This document shows, piece after piece, positions 17,683 through 26,107 of a DNA stretch of 37,019 nucleotides. A program made the position numbers and the translations under genes. The notes under the pieces are model-generated. The model was not told where the DNA came from. It was given only the letters and a program-made list of their open reading frames with translations, and did not search any database. Location of the stretch: assembly GCA_002724675.1 (NCBI GenBank), contig PBPL01000223.1, forward strand, positions 1 to 37,019, read 5' to 3'. Origin of the DNA: Deltaproteobacteria bacterium (GTDB taxonomy: Bacteria > Myxococcota_A > UBA796 > UBA9615). The first letter of the stretch is position 1, and every line of letters starts with the position of its first letter.

Positions 17683-18405
17683 ATGGACAAGGTCCGCGCC
17701 ATTTGCCGGCGGGAGTTCGCCGGCTACTTCAACACACCACTCGGCTACATCGTCGTAGCCGTGTTTCTGCTGTGCTTTGGCTTCTTCTTCTTCTACGTCG
17801 TGGACGTGCTGGGCTCCCAGGTGGCATCCATGCGCGGGCTGTTCCAGCTCGCCCCGCTGATCCTGGCGGTGCTCACCCCCGTAGTCACCATGCGACTGGT
17901 TGCTGAAGAACGCGCCAATGGCACGATTGAGTTGCTGCTGACCCTACCGGTGACTGAGTGGCAGGTGGTCTTGGGGAAGTATCTCGCGGCCATCGGAGTC
18001 GTGGCGCTCGCCACGGCGCTGACGCTCCCCTACGCAGCAACCCTCATGCTCTTGGGCGACCTCGACCTCGGCCCTGTCCTCGGCGGCTACTTTGGCCTGC
18101 TCCTGATGGCCGGTGGCTATGTCAGCCTAGGCTTGATCTGTTCGTGCATCACCAACAGCCAGGTCGTCGCAGCACTGTGGGCTCTGCTGTTGTGCATCGG
18201 TTTCTGGATCGCAGACAAGCTGGCGGCAGGCCTACCGGGTGGACCTCTCTCGGACGGTCTCCGATCGCTCGGCTTTGGCTATCACTTCCGCAACATCCAG
18301 CGCGGCGTTCTGGACACTCGTGACCTGCTGTACTTCCTGTCGGTCATCGTGGTCTCGCTTGCACTGTCGGTGCTCGTGCTCAAGCGACAGCGGCTTCGGA
18401 CCTAG
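17683..18405 (+). CDS. GldF-like ABC-2 type transporter permease
   Basis: A 240-residue, six-helix inner-membrane permease of the ABC-2 family, resembling GldF and related efflux permeases. It starts with ICRREFAGYFNTPLGYIVVA, the conserved element at the first helix, and has VTMRLVAEERANGTIELLLTLPV, the coupling segment recognised in this family. Further hydrophobic segments are near 110-135, 140-165, 170-195 and 215-235. ATG 17683 is chosen because GAAGGAT precedes it by eight bases; upstream codons in frame add non-family sequence. It is followed by gldG-like and DUF4340 genes, the standard set, but the ATP-binding subunit normally next to it is absent here. The substrate is unknown. Confidence 0.88.
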   Translation: MDKVRAICRREFAGYFNTPLGYIVVAVFLLCFGFFFFYVVDVLGSQVASMRGLFQLAPLILAVLTPVVTMRLVAEERANGTIELLLTLPVTEWQVVLGKYLAAIGVVALATALTLPYAATLMLLGDLDLGPVLGGYFGLLLMAGGYVSLGLICSCITNSQVVAALWALLLCIGFWIADKLAAGLPGGPLSDGLRSLGFGYHFRNIQRGVLDTRDLLYFLSVIVVSLALSVLVLKRQRLRT

Positions 18406-18414
18406 GAAGTAGAC

Positions 18415-20001
18415 ATGCAAGACCGTCGGTCCCTTTGGGCAAACGCCGTCCTCACGCTCCTGCTACTGGCAGCGATCTTTGCCTGTCTGAACACCTTGTC
18501 GCGGGACAGCTACGCTCGCATCGACCTGACCCGAGACAAGGAGTTCACCCTCAGCCCCGCCGCGCGGACAATCCTCCGCGGCCTGGAGGATGAGCTTCGC
18601 ATTGAGGTGTTCCTCAGCGAGAACTTGCCCCCACAGTTCGCCCTGCACACCCAGCGCATCAAGGACAAGCTCGCTGAGATGACGGCAGTCTCCCCCGTGC
18701 CGATTCGGGTGACCTACATCGACCCAGGCGAGAGCGACGAGGCCACCGCTAGGGCTCAGCGACTGGGTGTCTCTCCCCGGGAGACCTCCATTCGAAGCCG
18801 CGGGAAGATGGAGGCGCAGGTCACCTGGCTCGGGCTCTCCATTCACTACCGAGACCGGAGCGAGGTGTTGCCGTTCATCGACAGCACGGCGTTCCTGGAA
18901 TACGAGATCGGCCGAGCGATCCGGTCGCTTCAGACAGAGGCTGGGCGAGCGGTCATTGGCTGTGTCACGGGGCACGGCGAACCAGACTTCGCGGCCGCCG
19001 CAACGGAGCAGGGCAATCAACTGGCTCCACTGGCCAACGTGCTTCAAGAGAACTACGACCTAGTCTCAGTGGACCTCACGGCCGACGTGCCCGAGAACAT
19101 CGATGTGCTCCTCTTGATGGGACCCCAGCAGCAGCTGTCTGAAGCCGAGCTGTTTCGCCTCGACAGCTACGTCATGAAGGGCGGCGCACTGGGAGTGTTC
19201 CCCCTCGTGTCGCTGCCCGATCCCCAGACGCTCCAGCTGCGGCCCGCGCCAGTAGACCTGTCGCCGCTTTGGGCCACCTGGGGCATCGAAGTAGACAAGA
19301 GCCTGGTCATCGATCGTCACCTGAACGGGCTAATCCCCCTACCAGCCACAATTCGCACGGCAAGAGGCGCGATGCGAATCAACCGGCGCGTGAGCTCGCC
19401 GCTGGTCCCGATCGCCAACAACCTGGACCGCGAGCACCCCATCACGCGACGCCTAGACACCATTGTGGCCCCGTTCGCATCGTCCATAGACGCGCAGGCT
19501 GCGGTCTCCGATGTGGCGATTGACGCCACAGTGCTCGTCGCCACCTCCGACCGCTCCACTGCAGGAGCAGTAGTCACCTCTCTAGACCCGCGCCTAACGC
19601 CGGCGCCCAGCGACAAGGAGATCGCTGGGCCCCACGCGGTGTTCGTCAGCCTCAAGGGCAGCTTTGCCTCCGCCTGGGCAGGCCGAGTGCCGGAGGACAT
19701 CGGCGACAGCAGCACCGGCATCGAGGTCCCCGAGAGGTCTCCCGACGGCACCCGACTGGTCATTGGAACCTCCTTCGAGATGCCCATCGCCAACCCCCAG
19801 CTGCTCCTGGCCATGGTCGACTGGATGGCTGCCGATGAGACGCTATTGGGCATCCGGCCAAGCATGAGCGCACCGCCAGTCCTAGAGCTGCCCGAGGGTG
19901 GGGGGCTCGAGCTCATCAAACAAGCGAACGTAGTGGGAATGCCCCTCCTGGTCGTCCTCTTTGGTGTCCTGCGCCTACGTCGACGAAAGCGTCGGGGATA
20001 G
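18415..20001 (+). CDS. GldG-like ABC transporter auxiliary protein
   Basis: A 528-residue protein of the GldG / ABC-type uncharacterised transport auxiliary family. One N-terminal membrane helix (about 8-27, LWANAVLTLLLLAAIFACL) is followed by RIDLTRDKEFTLSPAARTIL, a strongly conserved start of the extracytoplasmic domain. The long soluble part contains the GHGEPDF motif and VDVLLLMGPQQ-like Rossmann segments. A second membrane helix lies at the very C-terminus (VVGMPLLVVLFGVLRL) ending in a basic cluster RRRKRRG. The protein should therefore span the inner membrane twice with a large periplasmic domain. A GGAAG ribosome-binding site lies just before the start, ten bases after the gldF-like stop. 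In Bacteroidetes GldG serves gliding; no gliding role is shown here. Confidence 0.87.
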   Translation: MQDRRSLWANAVLTLLLLAAIFACLNTLSRDSYARIDLTRDKEFTLSPAARTILRGLEDELRIEVFLSENLPPQFALHTQRIKDKLAEMTAVSPVPIRVTYIDPGESDEATARAQRLGVSPRETSIRSRGKMEAQVTWLGLSIHYRDRSEVLPFIDSTAFLEYEIGRAIRSLQTEAGRAVIGCVTGHGEPDFAAAATEQGNQLAPLANVLQENYDLVSVDLTADVPENIDVLLLMGPQQQLSEAELFRLDSYVMKGGALGVFPLVSLPDPQTLQLRPAPVDLSPLWATWGIEVDKSLVIDRHLNGLIPLPATIRTARGAMRINRRVSSPLVPIANNLDREHPITRRLDTIVAPFASSIDAQAAVSDVAIDATVLVATSDRSTAGAVVTSLDPRLTPAPSDKEIAGPHAVFVSLKGSFASAWAGRVPEDIGDSSTGIEVPERSPDGTRLVIGTSFEMPIANPQLLLAMVDWMAADETLLGIRPSMSAPPVLELPEGGGLELIKQANVVGMPLLVVLFGVLRLRRRKRRG

Positions 20002-20005
20002 ACCA

Positions 20006-21361
20006 ATGCAACTGGACCGAACCAACCGGTTTCTGCTCGCGACGACCGCGCTCTTGGCCATCGCGACGTTGATTCGTCTCGGTCAGAGCGTGCAGGCACC
20101 CGAACCCATGTGGTCGACAACCGAGGTCACTGACTCCGAAGTCCGAGGGATCACCTTCAAGAAGCCCGACGGTGCCGTCGAACTGGAGCGATCGGGCATG
20201 GGTTGGCGCATGACAGCACCGGCAGCTTTCCCGGTCGAGGCACAAAAAGTGGTCGCCTTGCTGCGGGACTGGCAAGAGCCGTTCGCCCCGGATCTGAAGC
20301 TGGCAGACAGTGTCTCCGATGACGACCTAGCCACATACGGACTCGACGAAGCCCAGCGCACCGAGTTCGCACTGTTGGCTGCTTCGGGGCCGTTGGTGGA
20401 GCTACACATCGGCAAGAGCATCGCCGGCGGCAGCCACTATCTTCGCCGCCCCAACGACCGGGGTGTCTATCGGGGGCGCGTACCGGGTGTGCTGCGGCTC
20501 AAGACCGGCAAAGACGCATGGCGAGACATGACGGTGTTGGCCATCGACGAGGACAGCATCATCTCCTTGCAGCTCAGCAACAGCGACGGAGAGTTTCACT
20601 TCGTGCGGAGCCCAACAAGCCCGGGCCAGCAGCCTGAGTGGCAAGCTCGAGCTCCCGAAGGGCTCCGTGTCGCCCAGCGAAGCCTAGACTCCATGGCGAA
20701 GAGCCTGAGCAAGCTCAAAGCCACCAAGTTCCTCGAGGGTAAAGAGGCCGAAGCGGGCCTGGCCCGCGCCAGTCTCGACAATCCCCGAGTGACCGTCCGC
20801 GTCGGCAGCAAAGAAGAGGGGGGCGACCAGCACACACTCCGCTTCGGAGCCGACGAACAAGCCAACAGCACGGTCTTCGCCCAGGTCGAGGGACAAGACA
20901 GCCTACTGGTGCTTTCCGTGGCGAGTCTCAAGCAGTTCGACAAGAGCAAGAAGGACCTCCAGGACCGCACGGTGCTCAGCTTGGACCGCGAGGCAGGGGT
21001 CGAAGTGCGCTTCATCGAAGGCGAACACACAGTCGTCGCCAAGCCCGACGGAGCAAGAGACTGGAAGGTGCTCGAGCCCAGCGGCGTCGACTCCAACAAC
21101 ACCGAGCTCAAGCTGGCCATGAACAGCCTGGTGAACATGCAGGCGGTGGAGCTCCAGAGCGACAGCGAACGAGCGGAGACTGGACCGGACAGCCCACGCA
21201 TCGAGATCAAAGGCCCCAAGGGCTCTCAGATCCTGCGGATTGGCTCGGGACCCCGTGACGGCAAGTACCTAGGCACGGTAGACGGTCGAACCGAACTCTT
21301 CGTGCTTCGAGGAACAGTCGTGGAGCGACTGCTCAAGGTCTTCCGGGCCCTAAAGCCGTAG
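20006..21361 (+). CDS. DUF4340 domain protein
   Basis: A 451-residue protein of the DUF4340 family, usually the third member of gldF-gldG-DUF4340 operons. One N-terminal membrane anchor (about 9-26) is followed by a periplasmic region made of repeated beta-rich units, with KPDGAVELERSGMGWRMTAP and LHIGKSIAGGSHYLRRPNDR as recognisable segments; the pattern recurs at 310-451 (GVEVRFIEGEHTVVAKPDGA, GPRDGKYLGTVDGRTELFVL). The function is unknown. It may act with the GldG-like protein in the periplasm. The start is placed at ATG 20006, four bases after the upstream stop with GGGGA nearby. It converges with the OmpA gene. Confidence 0.87.
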   Translation: MQLDRTNRFLLATTALLAIATLIRLGQSVQAPEPMWSTTEVTDSEVRGITFKKPDGAVELERSGMGWRMTAPAAFPVEAQKVVALLRDWQEPFAPDLKLADSVSDDDLATYGLDEAQRTEFALLAASGPLVELHIGKSIAGGSHYLRRPNDRGVYRGRVPGVLRLKTGKDAWRDMTVLAIDEDSIISLQLSNSDGEFHFVRSPTSPGQQPEWQARAPEGLRVAQRSLDSMAKSLSKLKATKFLEGKEAEAGLARASLDNPRVTVRVGSKEEGGDQHTLRFGADEQANSTVFAQVEGQDSLLVLSVASLKQFDKSKKDLQDRTVLSLDREAGVEVRFIEGEHTVVAKPDGARDWKVLEPSGVDSNNTELKLAMNSLVNMQAVELQSDSERAETGPDSPRIEIKGPKGSQILRIGSGPRDGKYLGTVDGRTELFVLRGTVVERLLKVFRALKP

Positions 21362-21390
21362 CGAAAACAACGGACTGCAAACGAAAGAGG

Positions 21391-21408
21391 GGCAGGCAGG
21401 GGCCTGTC
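21391..21408. terminator. Possible hairpin between convergent genes
   Basis: GGCAGGC (21391-21397) can pair with GCCTGTC (21402-21408) around an AGGG loop, a seven-base stem with one G-T pair. It sits in the 80-base gap between the convergent DUF4340 and OmpA genes. There is no T-run on either side, so it is not a textbook intrinsic terminator; pairing may be fortuitous in GC-rich DNA. Confidence 0.28.
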
Positions 21409-21441
21409 GCTATGGGGCGGATGCTCCCGGAGCCCTAGCCG

Positions 21442-23316
21442 TCACTCCTCTGCAGCAGGCGACGGCTCTGCCCCCCACAGATCAAGCTGCTCGCTCCCCA
21501 CATCCTTGAGCATTCCCTGAGCCAGGATCTTGAACTCGACGCGGCGGTTGCGTTCTCTGCCGGTCTCGCTCTCATTGGGGGCAATGGGTCGAGACTCTCC
21601 ATAGCCCACAGCTTCCAGACGACCGGCATCGATGCCCTCTTTGATCAGCCGGCGCATGACGGCCTCCGACCGACGCTGAGACAGCTTCTGGTTCGTGCTC
21701 TCGCGGCCACGGCTGTCCGTGTGGCCCTCCACTCGAACCTGGAGGATGTCTGGATTGCCCCGCAGCACCGCGGCCACCGCCCGCAACACCGAGTCGGAAC
21801 GCCGAAGAATGCGATCGCGCCCCGATGCGAAGTAGAGCTTCTCTAGAATCACGATGGCCTCACTGGCACGAACCGCCAGGATGTCGTCGGGGCACCCGTC
21901 TTCGTCCTTCACCTTGTTGACGACCTCGGCCTCGTCCGGGCAGAGGTCATCCTCGTCCAGAATGCCGTCTTGATCGTTGTCGGGGTCGGGGCAGCCATCT
22001 TCGTCGGCCCAGCCATCGAAGGTCTCGGCGTTTAGAGGACAGGCATCTGTGAGATCGGGCACGCCATCTTGGTCGTTGTCGAGATCGGGGCAGCCGTCCT
22101 CATCTTCGAAGCCATCCGCGTCTTCGGGGTCCATGGGGCACCCATCGTCCACATCGTCAACGCCATCACCGTCGTTGTCGGTGTCCGGGCACCCATCCTC
22201 GTCTTCAAATCCATCGGCGTCCTCGGCCACATCGGGACAACCGTCGTCCACATCCAGCACTCCATCCGCATCGTTGTCCGGATCGGGGCAACCGTCAGAG
22301 TCTTCGAAGTCATCCTTGTCTTCGGGATCCTTGATGCAGTCATCGTCAGGATCGACGATGCCATCCTTGTCGCGATCGATGGGGCGGAAGATGCCCCACG
22401 AGACACCGGCAAAGAATCGAATGCGAGGGGAGCCAAAGCCGGCCGTCAGGCCCTTGCCCAGACCACCGTCAATGCTGATGCCATTCTTGAACTTGTAGCG
22501 AACCGACACCAGCATCTCAAGCGGGCTGTGAGCCCCATTGAAGGAGCGCTCGTCGCCCAGATCGCTCGGTCCACCGGTGAGGCTCCCGTCGAACTCCAGC
22601 TGAATGGCAAGTCGGTCGACAATGGGACTGACTCCCACCCCCACACCGTAGGTAAACTCATCGCCGGTCGTCAGGTTGGCGATTGTGGCTCTGGGGTAGA
22701 AGCCGTAGCCGAGGTTGGCAGCGAAATGGAACCGCTTCCAGGCCTGTGAGACAGCAACTCGGAGCCCTCCTCCTGGCTTACCCCGACCCAGCCCGACGGT
22801 CTCTGTGCCCGTCGGCAGCGTCAAGAACAGGTTCGCCACCAGCCCGACCGGGAACTTCGCTGGGTCCAAGGGCCGGAGTCGGGTCTCCAGGCGGATGTCC
22901 CCGATCCCAAATGCCACAAGAGCCCCACCCACCCCCGGGCTCTCGATAAACTCCGTCTCCAGTGGGATCTGGATCAGCGGAAAATGCAGACCCATCTCCC
23001 AAAACGTGAAGATGCCAAATGCGCCGGTCAGATCACCGCCCAAGATCCCATCGACGAGGCCAAACTCCCGGACACTGCCTCCAGACTGCACCTCCAGAGG
23101 ATGCATGGCGTAGTTGAGGCGGAAGGAGAACGCCGGCCGAAATTGAGGCAGCAGCGTGGCGTCGTGCAGGAGCACAAAGCCATGCGTGTCCGTGACCGGC
23201 TTGAACTGCTGAATGTCCGGCGCATTGACACGAGCAAAGCTCGGGCTGCTCACCAGCAGAGCCAGGCCAACGAAGACGGCTGTGGGGAAGAGTCTGGGCA
23301 TTCTGGGGGTCTGCAC
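21442..23316 (-). CDS. OmpA-family porin with thrombospondin type-3 repeats
   Basis: A 624-residue outer-membrane protein. A signal peptide (cleavage likely after PSFA, residue 28) is followed by a probable beta-barrel of about 280 residues rich in alternating aromatic/Gly strands (NLFLTLPTGTETVGLGRGK, FAANLGYGFYPRATI). Residues 313-478 are five thrombospondin type-3-like calcium-binding units built on DxDxDGxxDxxDxCP motifs. The OmpA C-terminal peptidoglycan-binding domain (about 488-598) has VEGHTDSRGRESTNQKLSQRRSEAV and the GYGESRPIAPNE motif. Thus it would tie the outer membrane to the wall through a calcium-stiffened rod. The start is GTG 23316, preceded by AAGGTGAT about ten bases upstream; ATG 23301 has no ribosome-binding site. 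It is divergent from the Nudix gene. Confidence 0.92.
   Translation of the reverse strand: MQTPRMPRLFPTAVFVGLALLVSSPSFARVNAPDIQQFKPVTDTHGFVLLHDATLLPQFRPAFSFRLNYAMHPLEVQSGGSVREFGLVDGILGGDLTGAFGIFTFWEMGLHFPLIQIPLETEFIESPGVGGALVAFGIGDIRLETRLRPLDPAKFPVGLVANLFLTLPTGTETVGLGRGKPGGGLRVAVSQAWKRFHFAANLGYGFYPRATIANLTTGDEFTYGVGVGVSPIVDRLAIQLEFDGSLTGGPSDLGDERSFNGAHSPLEMLVSVRYKFKNGISIDGGLGKGLTAGFGSPRIRFFAGVSWGIFRPIDRDKDGIVDPDDDCIKDPEDKDDFEDSDGCPDPDNDADGVLDVDDGCPDVAEDADGFEDEDGCPDTDNDGDGVDDVDDGCPMDPEDADGFEDEDGCPDLDNDQDGVPDLTDACPLNAETFDGWADEDGCPDPDNDQDGILDEDDLCPDEAEVVNKVKDEDGCPDDILAVRASEAIVILEKLYFASGRDRILRRSDSVLRAVAAVLRGNPDILQVRVEGHTDSRGRESTNQKLSQRRSEAVMRRLIKEGIDAGRLEAVGYGESRPIAPNESETGRERNRRVEFKILAQGMLKDVGSEQLDLWGAEPSPAAEE
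21883..22380 (-). repeat. Coding repeat: five thrombospondin type-3 units
   Basis: Within the OmpA-family gene this stretch encodes residues 313-478, made of about five units of 32-37 residues each containing DGCPD and DNDxDGxxD calcium-binding motifs. The units are similar at protein level but not identical in DNA, so they look old rather than freshly duplicated. Confidence 0.85.
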
Positions 23317-23521
23317 TGCGCAGCATCACCTTACTGCAACAAGAGGCGGAACAGGGAACACGCCTCGGAATCCATCCACCGAAGATCAGAACGGTTTGCG
23401 CCCCACCGGAACGAAGACGAGCTCCCAGACCACGCCCTCGCCCACACTTGCCGGATGTGGTACTTTCGCCCGCCATCGATGGTTGCAGCAACCGTCATCG
23501 CTCGGTCCTTGGAGGGCGATC

Positions 23522-23959
23522 ATGACCAAGTACGCAGGGCAGAAGATCCGTGTCGTCACAGCCGAGGTTCGGCGCGATGGCCGCTATCTCATCACCCAGC
23601 GACTCGCCAAGAGCATCCTGCCCCACCTGTGGGAGTTCCCCGGTGGAAAGGTGCCCGATGGAGAGAGTTCTGAGGATGTGCTGATTCGACTCCTTCGCGA
23701 CAAGCTTGGAGTGACGGCAGAGATCGGTGAGTTGGTGATGGAGGTCGTCCACGAGTACGACCACTACGCGGTAGACATGCAGGTCTACCGGTGCGAACTC
23801 CCCGAGGACGAGGAGGTCCAGTTGCTCAAGGTGCAAGATGCCCGCTGGGTATCTCCAGCCGAATTTGGAGACTACGAGTTTCCTGGAGCGGACGAGGCAA
23901 CCATCTCGGCGCTGCTCGATCTCGACGACCCCGCCTTGACCGAACAGGACTACAACTAG
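23522..23959 (+). CDS. Nudix-fold protein with degenerate catalytic box
   Basis: A 145-residue MutT-like Nudix domain: ILPHLWEFPGGKVPDGESSE is the family opening and VHEYDHYAVDMQVYRC and ARWVSPAEFGDYEFPGADEA are typical later strands. ATG 23522 has a near-perfect GGAGG (23511-23515) six bases upstream. The Nudix consensus GX5EX7REUXEEXGU reads here as G-x5-E-x7-RLLRDKLGV. The first glutamate and the arginine are kept, but the RE glutamate is Leu and the EE pair is Asp-Lys. In MutT these glutamates bind the catalytic magnesium, so pyrophosphohydrolase activity is doubtful and a binding or regulatory role is possible. It leads an operon of two lspA genes and lgt, with 30 bases before the next gene. 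Confidence 0.88.
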   Translation: MTKYAGQKIRVVTAEVRRDGRYLITQRLAKSILPHLWEFPGGKVPDGESSEDVLIRLLRDKLGVTAEIGELVMEVVHEYDHYAVDMQVYRCELPEDEEVQLLKVQDARWVSPAEFGDYEFPGADEATISALLDLDDPALTEQDYN

Positions 23960-23989
23960 GGCCGCGGTCCCGACGACAGTGCCGACTCC

Positions 23990-24604
23990 ATGCCGTCGCC
24001 CAACACCCACAACGAGACAGGACACGTGAAACTCTTTTACCGCCGGTTCGCGATCTTCGTTCCCATCCTGGTCGTGCTGGATCAAGTCACGAAGTACTGG
24101 ATTCGCGAGACCATGATCTACGGTTCTCGTCGGGAGGTGATCCCGGGGTTCTTCAACCTCACCTACCAGGAGAATCGGGGCGCTGCCTGGGGCATCCTCG
24201 CCGATGCTGAGTACCGACTCCCGTTCTTCGTGGTCGTCACCATCATCGCCTTCGTCGTCATCCTCGGTTACTACCGAAACCTCAAGGAAGACGAGGGGCT
24301 GATGGCCTGGAGCCTTCTGTCGATCTTCGCAGGTGCCCTGGGCAACTTCATTGATCGACTCAGTCCTCGCCACAGCGTGACGGACTTCCTGGATTTCTAT
24401 GCCTCCGGGTGGGCTGCTCCCATCGCTCGCAAGATCATCGGGCACAACCACTGGCCCTCGTTCAACGTGGCGGACAGCTGCATCACCATCGGGGTGGTCT
24501 TGTTCGCTTACCACGCGATCGTCCTCGAGGTCCGAACCCGCAAAGCCGCCAAGGCGGCCCCTGCCGACGAGTCAGCGGCGGAGTCCACCGAACCGCAACC
24601 CTGA
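23990..24604 (+). CDS. lspA: Lipoprotein signal peptidase LspA (first copy)
   Basis: LspA is the inner-membrane aspartyl protease that removes signal peptides from diacylglyceryl-modified prolipoproteins. Four hydrophobic segments are visible. Conserved motifs are LVVLDQVTKYWI (helix 1), NLTYQENRGAAWGIL, GALGNFIDRL with catalytic D122 and WPSFNVADS with catalytic D162. The 204 residues exceed the usual 160-170 because of a longer loop before FNVAD (YASGWAAPIARKIIGHNHW) and a charged, Ala/Glu-rich C-terminal tail. The start is ATG 23990; GTG 24026, nearer to the first helix, is possible and has AGGA close by. The stop overlaps the second lspA by four bases (ATGA). Confidence 0.95.
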   Translation: MPSPNTHNETGHVKLFYRRFAIFVPILVVLDQVTKYWIRETMIYGSRREVIPGFFNLTYQENRGAAWGILADAEYRLPFFVVVTIIAFVVILGYYRNLKEDEGLMAWSLLSIFAGALGNFIDRLSPRHSVTDFLDFYASGWAAPIARKIIGHNHWPSFNVADSCITIGVVLFAYHAIVLEVRTRKAAKAAPADESAAESTEPQP

Positions 24605-25230
24605 TGCGCCACGGTCGCATCTTCTTGCTGTTGGTCACCAGCCTCGTGGTGTTCGACCAGGGGACCAAGATCGCCATCCGCCAGTCTCTGCCGGTAGACG
24701 ATGCCGGCTGGGCAGCCTCCTGCACCTTCGACTGCCGGGCCAACCCGACTCACGCCGAGTTCCACCCCGAGCGAAAGACACGACACCAACACTCGGTCGT
24801 GCCCAGGATGTTCAACATCGTGCACACCCGGAACCGGGGAGCGGCGTTCGGCATCTTGGCCGGACACCCCTACCGCATGGCGCTCTTCAGCGTGGTCACG
24901 ATGCTCGCCTTCGTGTTCATCCTGGGCTACTACCGACGTCTGAGAGAGGACGAGGGCTTATTGGCTGTGGCGCTCAGTTGCGTGTTCGCGGGCGCCCTGG
25001 GCAACTTCATCGATCGGCTTCTCTACCGACAAGTAACCGACTTCCTACAGTTCTACGTGCCTGAAGACACGAGCACCGGCGCCCTGCTGGTCGACATGTT
25101 CGGGAGCAGCCGCTGGCCTTCGTTCAACGTGGCGGACAGCTGCATTTGTGTCGGTGTCGCGCTCCTACTGCTCAACACAGCCCAGGAATACCGGCGGCTC
25201 GCAGCTTCTGAACCGGAGGCCGGACCGTGA
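24604..25230 (+). CDS. Lipoprotein signal peptidase LspA (second copy, with insertion)
   Basis: A second LspA paralogue, directly following the first in a one-base TGATG-type junction. It keeps VTSLVVFDQGTKIAIRQSLP, VHTRNRGAAFGILAG, GALGNFIDRLLYRQVTDF with D137, and WPSFNVADS with D178, so both catalytic aspartates remain. It differs by an insertion of about 35 residues (30-64) after helix 1, carrying two cysteines (ASCTFDCRAN) and a His/Lys/Arg-rich stretch, which would lie on the periplasmic side next to the substrate-binding cradle. A longer frame exists upstream in the first copy, but the family start is MRHGRIF at 24604. The product is 208 residues. Both copies resemble each other strongly around the active site (LGYYRxLxEDEGL in each), pointing to tandem duplication. 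Confidence 0.93.
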   Translation: MRHGRIFLLLVTSLVVFDQGTKIAIRQSLPVDDAGWAASCTFDCRANPTHAEFHPERKTRHQHSVVPRMFNIVHTRNRGAAFGILAGHPYRMALFSVVTMLAFVFILGYYRRLREDEGLLAVALSCVFAGALGNFIDRLLYRQVTDFLQFYVPEDTSTGALLVDMFGSSRWPSFNVADSCICVGVALLLLNTAQEYRRLAASEPEAGP

Positions 25231-26066
25231 ACACCTGGCTCGTCAAGTGGCACGTCCCCATCCTGGGCGACATCGCCATCTCTACGTACTTTGCCTGCCT
25301 CGTGCTGGGCTTGGTGCTTGCTCTGCACGTCTGCGTCCGCGAAGCCAAGCGCAGCGGAGAAGACCCCCTGCTTTTCTTCCGGCTAGGCCTGATCGGCATT
25401 GGATGCGGGCTCATTGGCGGACGACTGGGCCATGTCCTCCTGGCGCGCCCCGACATCTACCTAGAGAATCCCGTTCGCGTCCTCGAGTTCTGGCGCGGAG
25501 GGATGGTCTTTTACGGGGGCGCTATCGGGGGGGCTATCGGAGTCCTGCTGGCCTGCCGCCGTTACAAAGTGAACCTCCTGAGAGCCTGCGACATCTGCGC
25601 TGCACCTCTGATGCTGGGCCTGGCCCTGGGACGCCTTGGCTGCCTGTCGGCTGGCTGCTGCTTTGGCCGCCCCATCGACTGGCCCTGGGGAATCGAGTGG
25701 CCCTGGGCCGTCACCTTCTTGAGCGGCCAGGTGCCCTCCCCCCTTCGAGGCATCCCGCTGCATCCCACCCAGGCTTACGCGGCATTCAACGCCCTGGCCT
25801 TGTTCGTGTTGTTGATCGAGGTGCGCCGACGCCAGCGCTACGCAGGCCAGGTAACTGGAGTGCTACTCGTAGCCTATGGCTTGAGTCGAAGCATCATCGA
25901 GTTGTTTCGCCTCGACCTAGAGCGCGGCTTCGTGTTCGAGCAATGGCTCGGCCAAGTCCTCTCCACCTCTCAGGCCGTTTCCATCCCCATGGTGCTCGCC
26001 GGGATCGTGTTGCTTGTTCGAGGCTCAAGAACCCACGACAGCGACCGCCCCAGCAGCCCCAACTGA
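25227..26066 (+). CDS. lgt: Prolipoprotein diacylglyceryl transferase Lgt
   Basis: Lgt attaches diacylglycerol from phosphatidylglycerol to the lipobox cysteine, the step before LspA. It is a multi-helix inner-membrane protein of 279 residues, normal length. Motifs seen: GLIGGRLGHVLLARPDIYL, WRGGMVFYGGAIGGAIGVL (the YGG/H region), LGRLGCLSAGCCFGRP (the Lgt signature in its cysteine-rich variant, replacing GRxGNFxNxE) and HPTQAYAAFNA. The start GTG 25227 overlaps the second lspA stop by four bases (GTGA). With the two lspA genes this forms a compact lipoprotein-maturation operon. It converges with the comEC MBL gene across a 41-base gap that contains only a five-base GC stem. Confidence 0.93.
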   Translation: MNTWLVKWHVPILGDIAISTYFACLVLGLVLALHVCVREAKRSGEDPLLFFRLGLIGIGCGLIGGRLGHVLLARPDIYLENPVRVLEFWRGGMVFYGGAIGGAIGVLLACRRYKVNLLRACDICAAPLMLGLALGRLGCLSAGCCFGRPIDWPWGIEWPWAVTFLSGQVPSPLRGIPLHPTQAYAAFNALALFVLLIEVRRRQRYAGQVTGVLLVAYGLSRSIIELFRLDLERGFVFEQWLGQVLSTSQAVSIPMVLAGIVLLVRGSRTHDSDRPSSPN

Positions 26067-26107
26067 GGTCCAAAGGCCCCTTGGGCCCTCTCTGAGTCGA
26101 ACCGTGG

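Noticed and set aside
26071-26090. GGCCC-CTT-GGGCC stem between lgt and the comEC nuclease gene as a terminator
   Set aside because: Only a five-base stem without a T-run; too weak to call in GC-rich sequence.
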